NCBI GenBank assembly: GCA_019321725.1
Contig: CM033121.1
Location: 10,912,001-10,976,000, forward strand
From: Paulownia fortunei
Lineage: Eukaryota > Streptophyta > Magnoliopsida > Lamiales > Paulowniaceae
Direction of reading: 5' to 3'
DNA: 64,000 nt
In this document: piece by piece, positions 36,601 through 49,234 of the stretch
Numbering within the stretch: position 1 is the stretch's first letter
How the letters are laid out: the number at the start of each line of letters is the position of its first letter
Position numbers and translations under genes: made by a program
The notes under the pieces: model-generated
What the model was told of the DNA's origin: nothing
The model's database searches: none
The model's input: only the letters and a program-made list of their open reading frames with translations

Positions 36601-36797
36601 GAAATATATTAGCTTACTAGTAATATCTTTAATTACTTCTAAAATTATAACATATAACCTATGAATGTCTAATAGATTGACCAATCTATTCTTTCTCTTA
36701 TCTAAATATTGAATTTCTTACTTAGGTTATAAGATCCAAACCAATAATATCATGTGATAGCATTAGAGGTCTAATGATTAAGAATGCTATAGAAGAT
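33700..36797 (-). repeat. Left LTR of element B, antisense, truncated at its inner end
   Basis: Reverse complement of the right LTR along its length: 33,700-34,000 pairs with 45,640-45,975, and 34,040-36,797 with about 40,250-42,970. Includes the GC-richer module at 34,440-34,700. The inner end breaks at agaagat (about 36,797), which corresponds to about 40,250 of the right LTR. Confidence 0.88.
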
Positions 36798-39700
36798 CTG
36801 TAGACTATCCATGTACCTGATCTCTGAAACTGGTGGAGCACAACCATGCTAGTAAGTTTTATTTGTTGTATAATTCAGTTTGTATTTCATGAATAATATT
36901 GGCTATATATTTTAAAATTTTGTATAAAATATTGTTGAGGCAGACTCATCAGTAGTAACATGTACAAAATTTATGGTTGGCATTCTATCTTTAGAGCTAT
37001 ATATTCTCTATTATCCACTAAGTATGTAATAAGACTAGATAGGGTTCTTGATATATATATGAGGTCAATTATAATGTTTTAATTCCTTCTGAAGGTTCAA
37101 GATCAACTAATTAGATTTGAAGAGCTCTAGGTTAATTTTGTTATATTAGCTAGGATTATGATATAACCTTTTGTGTTGATTAATTTATTGAGAATTATGC
37201 ATTATGGATTATTTCAGGACTATTAAGACCTTTAAATTCTAGGTGATGAAAATTTAGAAATTTTATGGAGGCCATAATAGAAAAATATTTACTATTTATA
37301 GAAAATAAGGAAGATTGTCAAATTATAGTTTTCTACAGTTACCATGAAAGAGAGTAGTGAGAAAGAGTTATTATTGATCTTTGGGTTGCGTTAGAATTTT
37401 TAGAAATGACCAAGTTTATTGAAAATTTATTTGTGTGATTTCAGATCGTTTGATACATGTTGAAAAGAAATTTTCGGGCATGGTATTGACAAACTAACTG
37501 ATTTTATATGGGATATAGTTGTAAGAACAAATCTAATCTATATTTTTGTTTATCATATACACCTATTGGAATTCGATGAACCTTGAGTTATATTATTATA
37601 ATGTTGAGCAAGACAATAAGGTCTAGTGCTTCTCCTTAACAAGCTCTACTTCATTCACCTGGAAGAAAGATTAATTTTGAGGTTATGTATTATTTATTGC
37701 AAATGAATTGAGTAATAATTTGTAATAAGTATAATTGTTTTTCATACTAAGGTTTATTTGATAAATTAAGAGAAGCTACTATGATCTTGAGAATTTATTT
37801 TAAGTTTGAATTAATTATAAATTTCTTGTTGTACCATTGGGTTGACTAATGCCCTAATTATTTTTATATGCATGATGAATAATGTGTTCGATGTTTCTAT
37901 ATAGGTATGTTTGGGGTGATATTCATCGATGATATCTTAGTGTACAACGAGGAGAAATATGATTGACCTTTCAATATAATCTTGGAAATTCTAAGGAAGT
38001 AGAAAATTATTTGTTTAATTTAGTAAATGCGATCTTTTAGTTATGTAATACAATAATTATTTGTGGGACTGATAATTTTTTTAAGAAGATGTCCTTGTAA
38101 CTATTCAAAACTTCGAGGTTTTATTGAAATGGGGAAAACCAATAAATGTGATAGAAATAAGAAAAGTTTTGTGGGTTAGTGATATTATTAAGTATTCAGT
38201 CAAAATTTCTCCTTAATTGTTACCGCTTTATTTCATCATACATGTAGGTATAGGAAATTTGATTGGTTCACTAAGTGGGAAGAAATCACTAATTACTTAA
38301 AGAGAATTGATTTGAGATTTGGTAGTGCTTCCAACTTTAAATATAAGTTATGTATTGTGTATAGTGATGTTATCTCATTATGTTTTGGTATATTGATGCA
38401 ATGTAGAAAACTTACTCTATACTCTTCGAGTTAATTAGATTATTTTTGTAATACTACATGTGAGATTACAAAATCAAAGTACTTGAAATGTCTATATACT
38501 CAAAAGCAGTTGAACATGAAGAAAGGATGGATATTATTAGTAAGTGAATATATTGTATGATCTATATAACTATAGATGTCATTGGAATGAAATATCTCAA
38601 TAGACTAATATTCATACAAATTTTACATCATAAACTATTATTGGAATTGAGGGTTGTATAGAGGATGAATTAGAGTAAATGATGAATTATCTATTTATTA
38701 ATATTTTGGTAAGACTGATTTTGATTGATCCAATTTCAAATGCTCAAAATAAGGTCGATGAAAGGTTAACATTAAGATGAAAGGCAGAAAATGCACTTAA
38801 ATAGATTTTTGTGATAAGTGATTATAATCACTTAAAAAGAGATAGATGTGAAAATGAGGGATACGAAATTACAAGACTAAGTTTTAGGTGATGATCATGT
38901 ACCTTTTTATTTGTTATATTTAGTGGCATGAATGATGTTTGTGATCTCAAGAAAATGTACAGATGTCGGATACTGAATGAGCTATTATGGGATATATTGC
39001 TAATATTTGGTTTGCCACAAAAAAAGAGGATAAATGTAAAAGTGTATATATATGAATGATTTAGTTTTGATTTTATTTTCCGGTGGAATTGGGAAGACAT
39101 TCAAAATTTTTGTAAATGATAACGGAATTGGGTTATTGTTCATAAGTTATCTCAATATGCTCATTCTTTCTCAATTTACCCTAGGTATTCCATGGAAATC
39201 TATGGAAAGATAAATGTATAGGAAGCAGTTAGACTTAATGGTTTATTAGTGTTTATTAGTTTTGATGTAGGTTTAAGGTCTTTGTCCATTTCCTAGAAGA
39301 TTTTACATCAGGTATTGGGAACAAAATTATATTTTAGTATTGTGATCATCCATGCATCAATGGGCAACCAGGACAAACAAATTAGACTTTGCAAGATATG
39401 CTTAGAGATTGTGCATTAGATTGTTGATGTTAATTGAGAAAAAATTCCTTGGGTGGAATTTCTTACAACTATAGTTATAAGGCTACTTGGGATAGTTCTC
39501 TATGAGACATTATACGATAGAAAATATAGGTCATCATTTTATTGAAATGAATTTGGTGTTCTTTTAGGCTGAATATGATTTAGGAAATGATAGAAGTTGT
39601 AGAACAAATTGCCAATGTATGAAAACTAGTTAGAGGCAACCATAGAGTTATGCAGATTAAAGAGGAATATCGTTGCAATTTATGATAGGCGATCAAATGT

Positions 39701-40156
39701 TTTTGAAGGTGTCTCTAATGAAAGGGATTATGCAGCTTGGCCATAATTTTTGGGGATGTTACATACAAACTTAATCCTAGGTATATTGGTTTATTTTACA
39801 TTACTAAGAGAAATGGGGATATTGCCTATAAATACAACCTCTCTGTATCAATGTCTCAAGTTCATAATGTTTCATGTGTTCATTTTAAGGAAGTGTATCA
39901 TGAATCTATCTCATCTATTGAAAAAGGAACCAATATAACTAAATTGAGGTCGGAGATATGAAGAAAGACCTATAGAGATTTTAGTAAAGGATATAAATAA
40001 TATCAAAATGAGAATATCTCATTAGTTAAAGTACATAGTTGAAGTTAATCAACAGAAGAAGCTATTTGGGAAAGAAAGTATAAAATGATAATTAAATATC
40101 TAAAGTTTTTGGGTAAGTAAAATTTCGGGGACGAAATTTTAATAAGGAAGGGAGAA
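36798..40156 (+). pseudogene. Element B internal region (protease linker, RT, RNase H, integrase), highly decayed
   Basis: Starts with leader text shared with element A (tatccatgtac, then ggagcacaaccatgctagta) about 25 bp downstream of where the PBS should be. Gag is essentially missing. RT is marked by VPLGLTNA near 37,835-37,860 and IFIDDILVYN near 37,920-37,955. Integrase pieces lie at about 39,300-39,700 (LGTKL, LYETLYDRK, GDQMFLKVS) and the C-terminal PRYIG...VHNV segment at 39,737-39,961. Dozens of stops: an old copy. It ends with the tract caatttcgggg-type text (aaatttcggggacgaaattt) and a purine-rich PPT (aaggaagggaga) before the LTR. Confidence 0.85.
40144..40156 (+). other. Polypurine tract of element B
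   Basis: Purine run aaggaagggagaa directly before TGTAATACCC at 40,157. The same order is expected for plus-strand priming in + sense, and it confirms that the right LTR is a normally oriented 3' LTR. Confidence 0.85.
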
Positions 40157-43100
40157 TGTAATACCCAATCCTTACACTACTCACTTGGCCAATGTGATTC
40201 ATGCATTACATACTACTTATATGCTAATTTGCATTAACATTTACATGACTTCTTATATAACACTCTTAATCGTTAGACCTCAAATGCTATCACATGATAT
40301 TAATGGTTGAGATCTTATAACCCAAGTAAATAATTCAATATTTAGAAGAGAAAAAATATATTGGTCAATCTATTGGATATTCATAGGCTATATGTTATAA
40401 TTTTAGAAGTAATTAAAAGTATTACTAGTGAGCTAATATGTTTCGATTCAACTAGATCAAGGTGTTTTAAAGGTATACATCCATAAACTAATAATACTTA
40501 GGATATTAAACATGATGTAATTTTTTAAGTGTCATATTTCAAGTTTCATATGTGCATATGATTTTAGAAATGAAAACTAGACAATCTATTTAAGAATCGG
40601 ATGTCAATCGATTTAAAGATTGAATTAACGGTTAAAAAAATAGGGTAGAATTTATTATCCGATCATACAAAAATTAAAATAAGATGTAAATAAAGAAATA
40701 AATGTTGAGAAACACCATATTAGAGCTCTATAATTTGTGTATAATATCAGATTTAAACAACCATTTGACACCTCAAGCTTTGCCACCTCATGCTTTCTCA
40801 TTAAGCTTAAGCTAACATCTCAAGCTAACACCTCAAACCCTTCACCCTTAAGCCATGACTACACCCTCATTTCAGCCATTTTCAACTTCCAAACATATAC
40901 CGTAAGGTCTCCAAGTGCTCCAAATTGATTCCAAGTTGAAATAGAAGCAAGAAAAGCAAAGGAGAAGTGATTACCATCAAGTTTAACCTCAAATCTGCAT
41001 AGGTAACACTTTTCTACGATTTTGCCTTTGTTTTCAGATATTATGAAAGGGTTTATTGTTTGTTTATCTTTCAATATCTCTTATATAAGTGTTAGGAAGT
41101 TTTTAGTTAGACTTTGTTTTTTGATGACAAACACTTAATAGGAAATACCTATGGCAGAAACTATCACCTTACTGTTTTCTTGTGTTTTAGGCTTCAAATG
41201 TGTATGGTATATTGAATAAAACCTATAATTATTACCATTTATATATCCATATATGAGTTAAGAGTATTGGAATGAATTTGGATCCGTTAGAAATTGAAAT
41301 AAAGCATGATATTGGAGAAACACTCAAACTGCCAAAATAGCAAAATCTGTTTTGGTATGTTGTGATGGAGACTGAATTAGGGGAGCTAAATCCATGATTT
41401 TTGACAATAATATGACCTGGTTCTCTCTTTGTATATGTTATCTAAGTGTGCTAAAAATTCGGGAGTGATTAAATATACTTAAGGGTGTCAAAACCATTAA
41501 TGTCATGAAGTGTGCAAAATTATCATGGTAGGAAAAATCTGTTTCAGTATGTTGTGAAGGGAGCTGAACTTGGGAAGCTATATCCATGTGTTTTAGCCAT
41601 TATATGGCATGGTTACATTATGTTTTATGTTATCTAGGTGTTATAAAAATTGGGGAGTGAATGAATATGTCTAAGGGTGTCAAAATCATCATGCAAATTA
41701 ATATGGCAGCAAGAAAATGTGAAGTTGTGAATCTGTCCCATTTGGTTCATTAACATGTTCTAGCATAGATGTGGTGCATTCGATCCCTAACATTTAGGGA
41801 GATGTTATAAGAGTTATAATACATCAATTAAGTGATGTTAGTATACATTTAAGATGTGGAATAAATGTTCGTAAAAGGTTGTATTCGATTATAATTTCTA
41901 AGTGGTATGGTTGATTAGTTAAATTGAGATTCAAGAACTTTATACTATATTAAGTATAATGAACTTGTTAATTGAGGATGGTGATTGATATCTTATATTT
42001 TTATAGATTTACATCTAGGTTTGAGGAGTAATACTTAATAAACCTAGAAGTAACACACAACCGATCAAAGGTAAGTAAAAATCCATTTACAACTACAATA
42101 CATGGGCATAGTATTTTTGCCTTATCTATATTAAATATGATCCTTGTATCTTGATGAATGTATTATGAGTATTATCAGTATTGTATACAGTACATACGTT
42201 GCTTGGATGATGGGACATGGGATCCATTGTATCATTGAACATGCCATTATCAATATTTACACGTACATGCATAATATGTGCTCACAGTTGAGGTTTTGCA
42301 TGCATAACATTATTTTTAGAAAGAAAATATTTTAGTTGACCACTACTAGTGTACCGAGGCCTGTGTGGCTTATTTATATGATATTTTAGGGTGCCGCAAG
42401 TATTACTTCTCAGAGGATCATAGGGGTGGACAGGGGGTGTGCCTCTGGTGGGCACGAGAGGGTGGATCACTTGATTGTGCCTTTATCGATGCCGCTGGTA
42501 GGAAGACTTCTGAAGGATCACAAGAAAAGACAGGGGGGATCTCTGGTAATCCCAAGAGATGGGCCCCGAAGTGGATCGATCTGTTTATGGTCATGTGATT
42601 ATTGATATTCTTGAGAGCTCTATCTAGTACATAATAGGTGGGCTAAGGGCCCAATGATGAAAAATGACTTTTAATGCACTATTTTTTATGCATGAGTTTG
42701 CATTTTTATCATGATCTCCTAGAAATGTATTGCATATATATTGGATTATCTCTTCAGCATGCATGATTTTCACTTACTGAGTATTAGCTCACGTAGTTCA
42801 TGCATTGTAGGTAAGCATGGTGATACGTGAGACTCTGAGGCTTACTGGGCTGGTTGTTGGAGCTTCTATAGGCTTCTAAGGATCACTGTACATGTATGAT
42901 GACCTGTCGGGTTGTATTGTGGGCATATTCCCATTTTTATAATCATTATTATTGTCTAAATTGTTGTATATATATTGTAATACCCGAGCCTCACACTACT
43001 CACCTGACCAATATAGTTCATGCATTTTATGCCACGTATATGTCATTGCATTTTAATTGATATTTCATAATACATTATATTTTATACGGCATTTTAATAA

Positions 43101-45975
43101 TTAAACTTTTGAAGTTGTCACGGATATTAGTTTTTAGATTCTTTAACCTAATTGGTTGAGTTGGTACTAAAATTAGAATTTAGGTATCAACTACCAGATA
43201 ATATTATGATACACGTAAGTGAAAGGTGACATCGTTGTATTTATCGGTGTAGGATAAACTATGCAAATGAATTAATTAGGAGAAAATAATGATAGTAATA
43301 GTAATAATAATAATAAAAGAAAATAAGGACATTATTATATTAATTAAGAGGGTGTAAATTCTTACTAGAAATAAAGTTGGGGGTTTATAAATAAATATCA
43401 AAATATTAGGTATTAATTATATATATATATAAATATAATATATATATGTATAGATGTATGAAATATATATAGATATAAATATATGTGTGTAGTATAATAA
43501 AATAATGTCATAATATATATATGTGTGTATACACGTGTATAGCTTATATTTAGATAAGCATGTATACATATGTATATATATTATATATATATATATTAGA
43601 ATGTTAGTTTATATATATATATATGTTACACGTGTATAGTGTATAGTAATAGTTATAATATATTACACATATATTATGATATATTATATTATATTAAGGA
43701 TAAGTATACATATATTATAATATTATATTAGGTTTCTTAATAGTTAAGTAATACTTAAGATATTAAAACAAGATATTATACATATGTTATAATATATTAT
43801 ACTAGGTTATAATATATTAGATTATATTAAGTATAAGTATACATATATTACAATATTATATTAGGTTTACTTAATAGGTAAGTAATAGTCAAGATATTAA
43901 AACACCGTATACACATATTCACGGCAACAAAGAAAAGGAAAGGAAAGAGAAGAAAAGAAAAAAAAAGGGGCGGAAGAAGAAATAATGCGAACAAACTTCT
44001 ACCGTAGAAATTTGAGAAATTTTTCGGTAAGTCCCTTCTTATTTTTGTATGGATAAAAATATATATTTATGCCGTTTATTTTTAATTTGAAAGAAAGTTT
44101 TGATTCAAATTAACTAGTTATTTTCTTGTGAGACAATAATTAATATGCACTTTTAATTCGAAATTAGTTACAAAAATTTGATTTTATTATCTTGTATTAA
44201 TTGGATGAAAGAGCTAATTTAATTGAGGAATTGTTACGGGGATTATAACACATCAATTAGATAATATTAAAATAAATTCGAGATGAGAAATTAAGTTATT
44301 TAAAAGGTTCTAATTGGTGTGAGTATAAATTTTAAGGCTTGATTGTTACTTAATTAAATTTAAGATTTAAAATCCCTTGTGAAATTTGATATAGAAACTT
44401 ATTGATTAAGAATGAAAATTAATACGTCATACTTTTACAGGCCACCTTATATCTAAGGTTAGGGAGGAGAATCTTGTTAATCTTCAATAAGATATCAAAG
44501 GTGGAAGGTAAGTGAAAATCCATTTACAACTACAATGCATGGGCATAGTATTTCTTGACTTATTTATATTAAATCTGATTATTGTATTTTGATGAGTATT
44601 ATAATATCTTATAGTGCATGCGTTGTTTGGTTGACAGGACAGGTGATTCACTGTGTCATTAAACATGCCATTCATCAACATTTACAAGTGCATGCATAAT
44701 ACGTGCTCATAGTTGGGGTTTTGCATGCATAACATTAATTTTAGAAAGAAAATATTTTGGTTGGCCACTACTAGTGTACCGAGGCCCATGTGTGGCTTAT
44801 TTATATGATGTTTGGGGCGCCGCGAGTATTACTTTTCGGAGGATCATAGAGGTTGACAGGGGGTGTACCTCTGGTGGTCACGAGAGGGTGGACTACTTGA
44901 CTGTGCCCTTATTGACGCCGCTGGTGGGAATACTTCTGGAGGGTCACAGGGGAAGACAGGGGGTGGACCTTTGGTGATCCCAGGAGATGGCCCCCGGACT
45001 GTGTCGATCTGTTTATGGCCATGTGATTATTGATATTGTCGAGAGCTCTATCCGGTACATAGTAGGTGGGCCAAGGTCCCAGTGATGGAAAATAATTTAA
45101 ATAAAATGATTTTGATGCATAAGTTCGCATTCTTGTCATAATCTCATAGAAATGTATTGCATTTATGTTGGATTATCCCCTTCAGCATGCATGATTTTCA
45201 TTTACTGAGCATTAGCTCACGTAGTTCATGCATTGTAGGTAAGTTTGATGATACTTGAAGCCATGGACTTACTGAGCGAGCGACTGGAGTTCCTACAGGT
45301 TCTGAGGATCAGTGTACATGGATGACGACCTGTCGGGCTGGTTGTTAACTTATTTGATTTTGGAGTGTATTATATTAGATTTTGGGATTTGTACTGTGTG
45401 TTACTTTTAAAACTTTTCTGTACATGAGTATGTAAATGTTATGGTTGTTATGGGTGCTCTGCAGGTATATATATATATATTAGTTTGTGAGTGAGAAAAA
45501 TAGTTTATTATTTATTATGCAGTTACAGGAAAAAAAAAAAATTTGTACAGTACACAGGATTTATCATGTCAAAATTATTGTATCTATAAGTATATATGTA
45601 TGTGTAGTATTGGGGGTTGTTACATATATAGAGGGTTATAAGATGTAAAATGTCATTATTTCTTCCGAAAGTATAGGCTATTATTTTAATTTTTGAGTCT
45701 ATCGTATTATAACTTTAGGATGTTGTGTGCTATATAACTCTTAAAATTTTATAGTAAATAAGTTTGAGTTTAGCGTGACTGTGATGAGTGTGTGTATTTT
45801 TATATAAACGGTGATTTTTTGATATATAGAGTTATATGTGAGAAAGTATTTTTACTGTTTCTCAAAGTGCTACAATTGACAAATTTTTTTATATATATAC
45901 ACATGTACATACAAATGCTACTTTGTTAAAATTATTGTTATATCAATATCTATATTTAGTGGTGGGGGTGTTACA
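40157..45975 (+). repeat. Right (3') LTR of element B, sense, interrupted
   Basis: TGTAATACCC at 40,157 to GTGTTACA at 45,975. After removal of the nested solo LTR and one copy of its TSD (42,976-45,629) it is about 3,165 bp long. It carries the GC-richer duplicated module at about 42,390-42,570 and the sequence around gcatgcattgtaggtaag-like text near 42,800 that is also present in the left LTR. Confidence 0.9.
42976..45624 (+). mobile_element. Solo LTR of the same chromovirus family, nested in element B's right LTR
   Basis: TGTAATACCCGAGCC at 42,976 to TGTTACA at 45,624, 2,649 bp, flanked by TATAT at 42,971-42,975 and 45,625-45,629. Its 44,500-45,350 part parallels 42,060-42,930 of the host LTR (same GC-richer module). 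Positions 43,400-43,900 are an unusual TA-rich stretch not seen in the other copies. A solo LTR forms when the two LTRs of an insertion recombine. Confidence 0.92.
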
Positions 45976-45980
45976 TATTT

Positions 45981-46126
45981 TCGCTATATAACTCTGTTGT
46001 TCATTGAGTTATTGTCGAAGCTTACCTAATTGTAACAATGGAGTGTTCAACAAAGTCTTCATCTTACCAGACAAAATCAGATGGCTGTACTTTGAAAGTA
46101 TATAGTAAAAAGTTTTATTTAAAATC
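45981..46126. other. Short spacer between elements B and E
   Basis: 146 bp without recognisable feature. Confidence 0.5.
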
Positions 46127-46575
46127 TGATTTGGGAGAAATTAATTTACCTTATTTTAAGTCAAATCGATCTCGAGCTGAGGTACTTGATTTTGGAAAAA
46201 TCTATAGCACAACATATGTCAGGCTTGTTAGGGTGTCCCCAATTGAATCCCTCATTGCTCAAGTTAGTTTAGGTTAAGAGTTCATTACAAACTAGTATGT
46301 AAAGTGAGCACGATGTAAAAATACCTTATGATAGCTAAGCACCGGGGTATTTATATTGGTTAGTCCATGTAAGTCTTACATGATAGGATTAAAGTGTCAT
46401 AATCTAACATATTCTCATATCTTATCATTCCCAGGTATCAATAGTCAAGCTTTTTGGGTCGACCAGACCCTAGGTTTGGGTTGGGGCTCCAAGCAAAAGA
46501 CACGGGTCTCAAGTAATTTGGGCATTTTGACCATTTTTGGAGGGTAAAATAGTAATTTCAATATGTTATATATCA
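46127..46575 (-). repeat. 3' LTR of element E
   Basis: 449 bp, collinear with 61,982-62,434 (shared gtgagcac-atgta, gctaagcacc, ttgggcattttgaccat). Substitutions are frequent, pointing to an old insertion. Confidence 0.88.
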
Positions 46576-46859
46576 CTATTCCTCTAGTTTTTTATGCATT
46601 AACGCAAGAAAAGTTAATTCGGGCTCGTAATTCAAAACATCTCTTCATGTTGAACGTCTATCTTGGTAAAGTAATTTCTTACCTCTGATTTTCACTATCT
46701 TTTCATGGTAAAGTAATTAATGGGATCAGAGTGACCTCAATATCCTAAAGATTTTCATCACCAACAAGAGATTAGTCTTTTCGAGATAGCATCTTCTAAG
46801 ATAATTTTTATGTTTTCTTTATTTTTTTATTTTTATTCTTATATCCCTTTTTTCTCATC

Positions 46860-49053
46860 GTGATAATATCTTTCCTAGTATCATCTGAGCGAACTCGTAG
46901 TGTTTCTAGTTTGAGTTCTAATAGCTCAAGCTCGAACTCAAGTTCGAGCTCCAGGGATATGACTGGTCCCTTTCAAGTTTTGATTGGCTCTCCTCAAAAG
47001 GGTGCAGCCGCCAAAATCCCTCCTCTAGACCTTGGATTTGCTCCTAAAGAGAATGAAAGTGAGAGTGAGGGATCAGATGCCCAATATGTCTACTAGGAAG
47101 ACCCTGACTTAGAACTCACAATCCCCTGGGCTTTAATCAGTTTAACTGCTCAAGAACACGAGGTCACAAACATTAGACATAGGTTTTTTATTACCACAAT
47201 CTGCCCTATTCTTTAAGTCCTTGAAAGGACAACTACATCTACCTCAAAGCTCCTAGGAATAGACCTTGGAGAGTTCATCTAGTGGAGAATTTCTCAACCT
47301 TGACCCAAGAACTTAGGTCCTATCTCATAGGGTGATGACTTTATTTTGGGTCATTTAACTAGGACTTAGTTTGATGCCTCTAAACTCTTTATCAAAGAAG
47401 TCTACACACTGGTCGACCTTAGCCCTGCACCTATCCAAGCAACTCAAACCCTTAGTAATTATCTCTTCTCACTTTCCTTTTTTTGGACCTTGAACCGATT
47501 AAGTTAAACATTTATTTGTTATATTTCAGCTATGGTGGTTTGTGCATCTATGGTCTCGAAGGTGATGAAGGAAAAGAGAGAGGCGTTGATTGCTCGAGAT
47601 CGCCCCATTATTCCCCTTTTCTCCTATATTAACTTATGGGGGATAACCCTTAACTGTTGTTGTTACTCTAAACACTTCAGTAGATATGGTCCCTGGTTTT
47701 AGGACCTCGACCCCTAGACTATCCTCAGAGGTGGTCGTTTCGACACCAATGGAGAAGGCTTTCGGTTTCTACAAACCATCCAAAAATAAAAAGAAAGAAA
47801 ATGACCACTTTTCTAAGGACAAGGTCAAGGATAAGGGCTCAGGAAGTGGTGCATAGCTCCAAGGACAAGGGCAAAGAACCAATGGATGAAGGCAAGAGCT
47901 ATAAATTGAAAAACAAGGGTAAAAGTCCACAAGATTGAGATTCTCATAGTAGTTGATCCAACAAGCGAGCTCGCACCAAGGAGAGGAAAATTGCTTTCAA
48001 AGTTGACCAAATGATGCTATGGCTGGAGATAGGAGAAGAATTGTTTATAAAGATACACAAGGATGCACAGTTCCCCTCTTCGCATTAATTTGAAGAATTC
48101 ACTAGACCTCGAGTCATGCCGAACTAGAATTTTTCTCTTGAAAGTTCCATTTTCAAAACCAAGGCTGGGGAGGCTTCTTTTGAGCTTTATGAGTACACTA
48201 TTCTCTCCATTAATCAGTTCGGGCTTGTTAACTTGCCCCTTACTAGGCTAGAAGAAGCTGTTTCTCATCATTTTATGGTGGTGTGTATACGGTTTTTGCC
48301 TTTTTTCTTGATATTTTTCTTAAGGATGACTAGTTTTATCTGATTTGTTCCTTACATCATTTCTCTCTCTCTCTCTTTCAGAATAATGCTTTGATCCACC
48401 AGCTTACTTTACGAGCTACACATTGGAAACATTAGTAGCTGTCATGCGATGACAAGATGAGAGATGCCATGGACAAGCTGCATGTTGCTAAGGAGAAGAG
48501 ATAAAAAATAGAGGAAATGGTCAAATTTGAATTGGGTGAACATATAGTCGAGTTAAAACGTTCTTTAGAGAATGCCCACCTCAAAAATTCTAAGCTGCAC
48601 AAGGTCATTGATGAAATGAACACTCGAGCTAATAAAGTGGAATTGGCCCATCTCTATGAATGCCAAGAATCCTTTGACTCTTATGGTATGGTAGGTCAAT
48701 AGAAGTATAATATTTCTGATGATTACCAGTCCACCATACAAAAGGTTCATAGGTTCAACTTCTTTTGCAATAGCAGTGGCTCAAAAAGCTGTAATGTATG
48801 AGTTCACCAGGTTCATTAAATGTCAGTCTTCACAGAGAGATTTGGTCTGACTCGTCTGGAATCCTTCAAAAATGAGAACCACGAAGAGCCTGTGTTCGAG
48901 GATGAAGAAGAAAAAACTGAGAATGAGTTTTCACATTTAATTAGTGCACCTAGTGGAGTTGACGAGGCCAAAGAGGAAACCCCAGGTCAAGATGGTGACA
49001 CACCTATTGAGGTCAACTCAAAAGAGGATAAAGCTGAACCTAGGGTAAGCTAG
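46860..49053 (+). pseudogene. Antisense additional ORF (aORF) of element E, degraded and apparently intron-bearing
   Basis: On the strand opposite to gag-pol, between integrase and the 3' LTR. Begins with a Ser-rich stretch and MTGPFQVLIGSPQKG (ATG near 46,958), then ESESEGSDA, EDPDLELTIPWALISLTAQE, and in the last third a Leu/Lys/Glu-rich coiled-coil-like segment (48,517-48,702) and an acidic tail (48,820-49,053). This layout resembles the aORF described for Retand-like Tat elements (related to the Pfam family annotated as putative gypsy-type transposon); its function is unknown. Stops are present. Two gaps look like introns: about 47,455-47,529 (gtaatt...tttcag) and about 48,280-48,381 (gtgtgt...CT-rich...ttcag). 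Confidence 0.7.
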
Positions 49054-49234
49054 GGGTGTGGCTTCCTTTTGTATTTTTTGAATTTCTTTTGACTTCAATG
49101 TAATCTTAGATGGTGGATTATTTTTGTACATGACCTTGTAAATGAATTGATAGGGAATGAAGTGCAATACTTTTGTCCATTATTATATAAGCTGCTCTTA
49201 TTAAGTGTCTTTTTTTACTTCTATACGATCTCTT
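49054..49234. other. Element E, region between aORF and tandem array
   Basis: T-rich, no coding potential. May hold the 3' UTR of the antisense transcript. Confidence 0.4.

Larger units (their letters stand above)
33700..45975 (+). mobile_element. Element B: Tekay/Del-like Ty3/gypsy insertion with inverted LTRs
   Basis: Same family as element A. The left LTR (33,700 to about 36,797) is antisense and the right LTR (40,157-45,975) is sense, so both outer ends carry the same LTR end (TGTAATGCCCCCAC left, GTGGGGGTGTTACA right). Five-base flanks match: TATTT at 33,695-33,699 and 45,976-45,980, indicating one integration event. Between the LTRs is a heavily mutated, + oriented internal region with protease linker, RT, RNase H and integrase traces and a normal 3' end. 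The PBS and the first ~93 bp of the left LTR (its U3 start) are missing. A 2,649-bp solo LTR sits inside the right LTR. Confidence 0.85.

Noticed and set aside
37000..40150. Several 60-75-codon open frames in element B's interior as host genes
   Set aside because: They match pieces of Ty3 integrase or are composition-driven, and lie among dozens of stops.
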